Source: Megaleporinus macrocephalus
Lineage: Eukaryota; Chordata; Actinopteri; Characiformes; Anostomidae
Length of the DNA: 64,000 nucleotides
Reading direction: 5' to 3'
NCBI GenBank assembly: GCA_021613375.1
Contig: CM038704.1
Coordinates: 28,452,082 to 28,516,081, forward strand
This document shows, piece by piece, positions 58,705 through 64,000 of the stretch. The notes below the pieces were generated by a model. The model did no database searches and was not told the origin of the DNA. It saw nothing but the letters and a program-made list of their open reading frames with translations. Position 1 is the stretch's first letter; every line of letters starts with the position of its first letter. A program made the position numbers and the translations under genes.

Positions 58705-61023
58705 CAAAGAGGAATACTTAAAAGTTAGCCAGCATGGAAGAGTTCAGAGCTGTGCGTATTAATGTTTACTGAGTACCTGTCATGTGTGTGGTTGCTCTTG
58801 CCCTGGCTCTGCTGCAGGGCTCTCTCATACTTGTCCTGCCATGTCTGGTTGCTGGCCTCCATGTGGGCACGAAGCTCTGCCAGCTCCTGTCTCAGCTGCT
58901 GGTTCTCCTGCTCCAGGCTGCTTAGAGACGACACATAGCTATCCCGCAGACTTGCTAACTCCCCATCAGCCTTCTGAGTGAGAGAGAGAGCGAGAGAGAG
59001 ATGTGTCATGATGCATCGTTCTAAATAACAAAGCTATGTAAAGTTATAACAATAAAGAAAGAAATGTATTAAATAGTATGAATGTGATGGCAAAGTGCAC
59101 CTTAGGGGATCGTGACTCAACCCTCTCCAGTAGATCATTTAGGTGCTGATTCTCAATCTTCAGAGTTTCTAGCTGAACCTGTGTCACCTGCAAAAGGCAA
59201 GACACTGAACCTGATCTACTGTTCTGTATCAAAGTCCAGCATATAAGCGTCAACATAAACGCTCCAGGACCAACTAGAGGACAAATCTCTTCCGAAAACA
59301 TAATGAATTCAAGAATTTTAAATTGTTCTTTGATGTCTACATAGAAGGTAAATTTAGATGGGGTGAAATATGCCCAGATATAACAACAACAAACGATACA
59401 TATAATGTGCTTTTCAGCATAAAATGATGCGAACAAATAGTTCTAATGCCTATCCCTAAACTGGACACTTATGGTACGTAACTACATTATATGTACAGTG
59501 GTAAATGAGGTTTTTAGAGGAGGACGCTGTACCTTGAGTTCTGCTGCTCTGCGTTCAGCCCGCTCTACCTCAGCTCGAAGCTGCCTCTCCACACTGGAGG
59601 TGGAGCCAGTGAGCGTGGCGATGGTGATGTCACGCTGATGTAGCTCATTCGTTAGCTGTGAGACCTCCTTTCTCATCCCTTCTACCTCTCCACAACGAGT
59701 CTGCTCAGCCCGCTGAAGCTTTTCATGCAGCTACAAACACACACCGAGAAAAAGTAAACAAACTCCATCTACCCGTCACAACAAAACACACAAGCACTGA
59801 TATTAAATACATTCCTGCCATCTGTTTCATTACCTGTTTGACTTCAGCCACAGAGCGAGCATGGTTCTCTTCCAGTTGTCTCCACTCCTGCTCTCTTCTA
59901 CTGGCTTCTCCTTTCTGTCTCCGCATGATTTCAAGCCTGGAAAAAGCAAGCTCGAAACTATCAACGTGACCTCCACCCAGTTAGCTTTTATTATATCACT
60001 TGTGCCCGGTGATAACTTTTAGGATAACAGTGTTTTCACTTATAGTATTAAAATAGTTACTTGTCTCTGAGCCGAGTAACTTCCGCTTTCAGGTGTTTCT
60101 CACAGGTTTGAGAACAGTGAAGTTTGGTGGTGACTTGCTCCAGCTCCTGCCTGAGAGAGGCCAGGCCCGGTGATGAGTTCCTGGAAGCCAGACACTCCTC
60201 CAGTGACCTGTGATTGAAAAGAAAGGAATAAGGAATGTCAATTTAAAAAATGGTAACTACAATAAACAGATCCTATATGGACAAACAAGTTTATTTATTA
60301 TAAGTGGATGACAATGTTTTAAACTGCATGCATCATGGTGCAATAGGTAACTGACAGCCATTTTTCCAAGGATATGACTGCATATTCTAGTCATTTCATT
60401 TTTTTTTTTTTGGTTTTCTAATCAGGCACTCGTTATAGGGGTCAACACCTCTGTATAAACAAAAGAAAAGTTTTTATTTGCTTTGGGTTCATATACATGC
60501 TCAAACCTGCCCCCAGCGTTCAGCACTATGTTCCACTACGGTCCATAAAAAGAACACTTTAATTTCTCAGTGCATTAACGCAGAATTCACTTGATGCATG
60601 TGTATGTTAAGTAATTACAGACAGTCAGTTATCGGCACAATGAATTTGTTCCTTAATGAGTTGTCCTTCTCCAGTATGTTACAGTATGTATTAACTTCAA
60701 CACTGCTAAATATCAGCATGTAGACACTGTGTACCTGATGACGTGCTCTTTGGCCTGCAGGGCCTGGCTGAGGCGTGTCACTTCACTGCGGAGCTGCTGC
60801 TGCTGGAACCCTGAACTCCTCACAAACTGATCCTGAGCATCCAGCGTTGCTCTTAGTTCCTCCCTCTCCTCACTCAGAACCTAATCAGAGGCAAACATGA
60901 CATTCTCCATCCATCTCAGTTTGAAGTGCCTAAGCAATTAATTAGTTTAAAGTCAATTTCAAAAGCAAGCAAGCCGGCAAGCAGCTATCCTAACATCTAC
61001 AGAGCACTATGCATCTTGTATTG

Positions 61024-61073
<50 letters not shown>

Positions 61074-62771
61074 ATGTGTAAACATCAGTGGCTGTACTTG
61101 CTGTACTAGCTGTTAAAGACATTCCTATCAGTAAATCGCCATCATCAGGTCTTGTGTTATCCAACTCACACTCTAGCTACCTCCCCTGCCTCTTCCCTGT
61201 CCCGGTCCACCTGGCTCTACCTGTGCTGGAGCGTTAGCTGCGACACTGCAGCTGACCTGCTGTTCCCTGCGTGAATCTCCCAGCTCCTCCTGCAGTAGCC
61301 GCAACCTCTCCAGCTCAAGCTCCTGCACATGCAGAGAGTCCTGCGCACGCTCCAACTGTGCACGCAGGCGCCGCACTTCACCCTGCTCCTGCAGATGGGC
61401 TGCACCTGGCGACTGAGGACAGGACATACAGATATGCCACAGCTTCAGTTATCACAAACAGATCTGGGTTTAGAACTTCACATTACATGCATGATCAGGC
61501 AACTGGGATTTTTTTGGCTAATGGTTGATCATCTGCCAGAACAGACCCACATGTGCACATTTCACATGCTGCAGACATTTGATGAGGACACTGATAATCC
61601 AAAATAATAATCAATATCCTATATATGTACTAGAGCTGCAAGACCATACCTTTCTCAGGAGCTGCAAGACTGTACCTCTCTCAGAAGCTGCAAGACTATA
61701 CCTCTCTCAGGAGCTGCAAGACTATACCTCTCTCAGGAGCTGCAAGACTATACCTCTCTCAGGAGCTGCAAGACTATACCTCTCTCAGGAGCTGCAAGAC
61801 CATACCTCTCTCAGGAGCTGCAAGACCATACCTGCTTTCAAAATCTTTGAGCGGTGGATTGTGATACCTTCACCCCTGCCCTGTGGATGTTGTTGGTCAG
61901 TGACGGGGGGTTTCTGGGGGTTTTCTTTACAGCTCTCACAATGTTTTTGTTATCAACTGCTACACTTTTCCTCGGCTGTTCAACATCTGATTGTTAGTAC
62001 CTGAGCGTTTTGTTTGTTTTTCAGGATATAGCAGTTTGCTTATTATATTAAACCTAGGCCCACCTGTATTAGCGTGAACTGCTCTGCCAAGCTCTTCCTC
62101 TGGGCTTCTAATGAAGCCACCTGTCTCTGATACTGTAATCTCTGCTGCTCCCATTCAGCTGAGCGTTGACGAAACTCCTACAAAAACAAAGCAGATATCA
62201 GTTGGAAAAAATGTATCAGTTAACTAACAAATACTGGACAGGTGTCATTTTACCACATTCAGGTAGTTTAAAAGGGTATGGCTGAACTTTGTTGTGTCGG
62301 TAAACGAGCCAATATAGAAGCAGTAAAGTTTGGAAAGCTACTTATAACATCTTTGGCAAAAATCAAGCAAACAGTAATCATAGCTTCCCAAACTGTTTCT
62401 GATGAGGAACATTAACAAAGTACCTCTAGCTTGCTGTTCAGGCGTGAAACTTCACTCTTGTCCTCCTCTCGGCTGCGCGCTCCTTCACGCACCTCCTTTA
62501 GCTGCTTGCGCTGAAGCTTTTCATAGCTGCGCTTCAACTTGGACAACTAGGAAAGGACATTTTAAGTTAAACTCAGGTTACTGATTTGTTGTCCAATACT
62601 GGTAAGAGTCAGTCAGACAGATATTAAAAAAGGAAAAATGTAAAAATGCACAACGCCATCTTTAGAAAGGTTTACCTCCTCTTTCATGTGTTGCAGCTCT
62701 CCTTCATACTTCATGATTAATTCCTGTTTTCCTGCCTGCATCTCTTCAAGCTGTTTCGCGAGTACTCTGAC
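56255..62771 (-). CDS. cep63: Centrosomal protein 63 (Cep63), 3' twelve exons; 5' end outside the window
   Basis: Coiled-coil centrosome scaffold that, with Cep152, forms a ring at the parent centriole needed for centriole duplication. Exons: 62676-62771, 62424-62546, 62064-62177, 61257-61412, 60735-60880, 60061-60207, 59834-59936, 59533-59730, 59101-59187, 58777-58973, 57140-57437, 56255-56434. Splice sites and phases agree throughout, giving 614 residues to a TGA at 56255. Diagnostic segments are [45 protein letters not shown] and the C-terminal [20 protein letters not shown] followed by DAHIQSM, all close to vertebrate CEP63. About 75 N-terminal residues are missing on the right. The paralogue Deup1 is the main alternative, but the segments and the amotl2 neighbourhood favour Cep63. 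Confidence 0.95.
57140..57437 (-). CDS. cep63: cep63 exon with Ser/Pro-rich low-complexity linker
   Basis: About 100 codons. It starts with a coiled-coil stretch ([20 protein letters not shown]) and changes to a Ser/Pro-rich linker with two long serine runs, then AARI-type and acidic residues. Mammalian CEP63 also has a Ser/Pro-rich linker here, but the fish sequence is much more repetitive. Donor TTG/GTTAGT. Confidence 0.88.
58627..58705. repeat. (TA)n microsatellite in cep63 intron
   Basis: About 34 TA dinucleotides running into a short CA tract, in the intron between the exons at 57140-57437 and 58777-58973. Confidence 0.97.
59533..59730 (-). CDS. cep63: cep63 exon carrying the [10 protein letters not shown] signature
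   Basis: 66 codons, both boundaries in phase 0 (acceptor ttgtag/CTGCAT, donor AAG/GTACAG). The segment [20 protein letters not shown] followed by a [11 protein letters not shown] stretch is almost colinear with mammalian CEP63 and is the clearest single exon for identifying the gene. Confidence 0.93.
61031..61067. repeat. (AT)n microsatellite in cep63 intron
   Basis: About 18 AT dinucleotides between the exons at 60735-60880 and 61257-61412. Confidence 0.97.
61221..61412 (-). CDS. cep63: cep63 exon with two in-frame alternative donors
   Basis: It encodes a charged coiled-coil stretch containing [20 protein letters not shown]. Two GT donors preserve the phase: CAG/GTCAGC below 61257 (52 codons) and CAG/GTAGAG below 61221 (64 codons). 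The extra 12 residues ([12 protein letters not shown]) are uncharged and unlike the flanking coiled coil, so the shorter form may be the main one. Compared with mammals, roughly eight to ten residues seem to be missing at its N-terminal side. Confidence 0.75.
61633..61833 (-). repeat. 26-bp tandem repeat (7.7 copies) in cep63 intron
   Basis: The plus-strand unit GAGCTGCAAGACTATACCTC plus TCTCAG is repeated seven full times and once partly, with few substitutions. On the transcribed minus strand each unit has a GTCTTGCAG acceptor-like and a GAG/GTATAG donor-like word 12 nt apart. The plus-strand open frame across it (61525-62004) is a by-product of the repeat. Confidence 0.95.
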
Positions 62772-64000
62772 CTGATGAGTAGCAGTGTTGTAGAGAAGAA
62801 CAGCAGAGTAACACTGTTCATGAGCTATTCTATAACAGAAGTGCAGTAGTTCAAGCATAACTGTTTGTCATTTGGTATTACATGATACATTTACAGTTGT
62901 CTGAGAAATTTTAGCACCCCTGGTCAAATTACATGTTCTGCTGATTTTCAAAGAAGTTAACACATCTGCATAAAAAAGGAGGTAAAAGTGACACACTTCG
63001 ACACAAATTAATGCATAATTAGTGCTTATTTGCTAAATTTAATATATTGAAAGAAACAATACCTTTTTTCTTTAAAAAAAGTCTTAGAGCTTATTTGATT
63101 GGAATTAAGCAATGTGGTCTGAGGAGATACATTTTTAAAAGTTTATAAAAGAAAAAAAAACTTTTGGGCTACAGTCACCTCAGGTTTAAAAAAGGCATTC
63201 AAGCATTTAATAAGATAAAATAAAATAAAATAAAAAACCTGTTATCCATGCGGTAAAGCTACTATACTTTGGGGAGTAGCAGCAAGGTGTACAGGACTCG
63301 CTGGAATAAAAAAATAAAGTATTGTACTTAATATCAACTAATAGTGGAAGTTAATGTCCTACAATATAAAAAAGAAAAAACAACAACAATGGATACTACA
63401 GTCACTGGACCCAGATTTGAGTATTATTATACTCTCGAATAAATCTATGACTAGAGTTTGCTGTGCATGCAAAAATATCCTATATCAAGAATAATATCAA
63501 GACTGTTGGCTTGCTGCAAGAAATACTGGGAGGCTGTGATTTCAACCTTACTACGTACGGACTGAAAGGCTGACAAAAGTCATACTTAGGCCACAGTTTA
63601 TGTTTTTTAATTGATTATTGTCTTCCATGAAGAGGCATAAACAAGACCACATAAGATGTGAATAATGATAAATGACAATATTAAAGAAAAAAAACAATAA
63701 AATAATAAAAAAGACCATTTGTAAGAAATAAAAACACCTCTCTTAGAGTTACTTTGCATATTAGTGGTAAAACTTATGCTTTACTTGATCAGTTAATAAA
63801 ATTACTAAAAGCTTAGATCCACTCACTCACAAACTCTGATGCTGACAACTTAATGTTAGCAGTTTCCGGTTTAATTATGACCTGATGTTTCTATCATGCT
63901 GTTATCAGGAACACACATATAAAGCGGGGGGAATTAGACCAGAACTCTTTCATTGTATTAGCTGAAGGCAGGCTGGGCATGCTGGTAAGCACTCTGCCTG
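62772..64000 (-). other. cep63: cep63 upstream intron, no exon seen
   Basis: AT-rich sequence, presumably intronic, as the N-terminal exons are not found up to the edge. A segment at 62890-63065 (words CTGAGAAATTTTAGCACCCC and ACACAAATTAATGCATAATT) looks like a degraded fish DNA-transposon-type repeat. Confidence 0.5.
62890..63065. repeat. Degraded DNA-transposon-like repeat
   Basis: It contains GAGAAATTTTAGCACCCCTG, GGTCAAATTACATGTTCTGC and GACACAAATTAATGCATAAT, words I associate with a recurrent fish non-autonomous element. No terminal repeats could be paired, so the ends and class are uncertain. Confidence 0.4.

Noticed and set aside
61525..62004. 159-codon plus-strand frame with repeated LRSCKT-like words
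   Set aside because: It is a translation of the 26-bp tandem repeat inside a cep63 intron on the opposite strand.

Overview
The window is a piece of a ray-finned fish nuclear genome. It holds intron-containing vertebrate genes, fish-type dispersed repeats, microsatellites and large tandem arrays, with AT-rich sequence between the genes. Repeat types shared with otophysan fishes (characins, catfishes, knifefishes) point that way, but the species cannot be named from this sequence.

Two protein-coding genes can be rebuilt exon by exon, both on the minus strand. At the left is a complete angiomotin-like 2 gene (amotl2). It has ten coding exons between 2293 and 8853, encoding 726 residues, a noncoding first exon at about 9726-9895, a long 3' UTR reaching about 215, and a GC-rich promoter at about 9880-10075. 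At the right is the 3' part of cep63. Twelve exons between 56255 and 62771 encode about 614 residues up to the stop codon; the N-terminal exons lie beyond position 64000. Amotl2 is a YAP-binding, junction-associated Hippo-pathway scaffold. Cep63 is a centriole-duplication scaffold that partners Cep152. AMOTL2 and CEP63 are also neighbours in mammals, but cep63 is here in the opposite relative orientation, and the small gene that separates them in mammals (ANAPC13) is not seen.

The 46 kb between the genes has no convincing coding gene. Its main features are: a non-autonomous hAT-type DNA element with terminal inverted repeats and an 8-bp target duplication (16969-17535); a 6.8-kb satellite of about 340 copies of a 20-bp unit with only one visible indel (29568-36362); a 38/76-bp minisatellite (37660-39255); relics of two different LINE reverse transcriptases on opposite strands (46100-46720 and 48540-49190); several microsatellites; and pairs of degraded dispersed repeats. 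A few non-repetitive, more complex stretches could be conserved regulatory elements, but sequence alone cannot show this.

The most interesting signals are the indel-free satellite and its higher-order duplications, a consensus TEAD site in the amotl2 promoter with a dense cluster of TEAD core motifs in intron 5, the flipped cep63 orientation, and a 26-bp tandem repeat with splice-like signals inside a cep63 intron.
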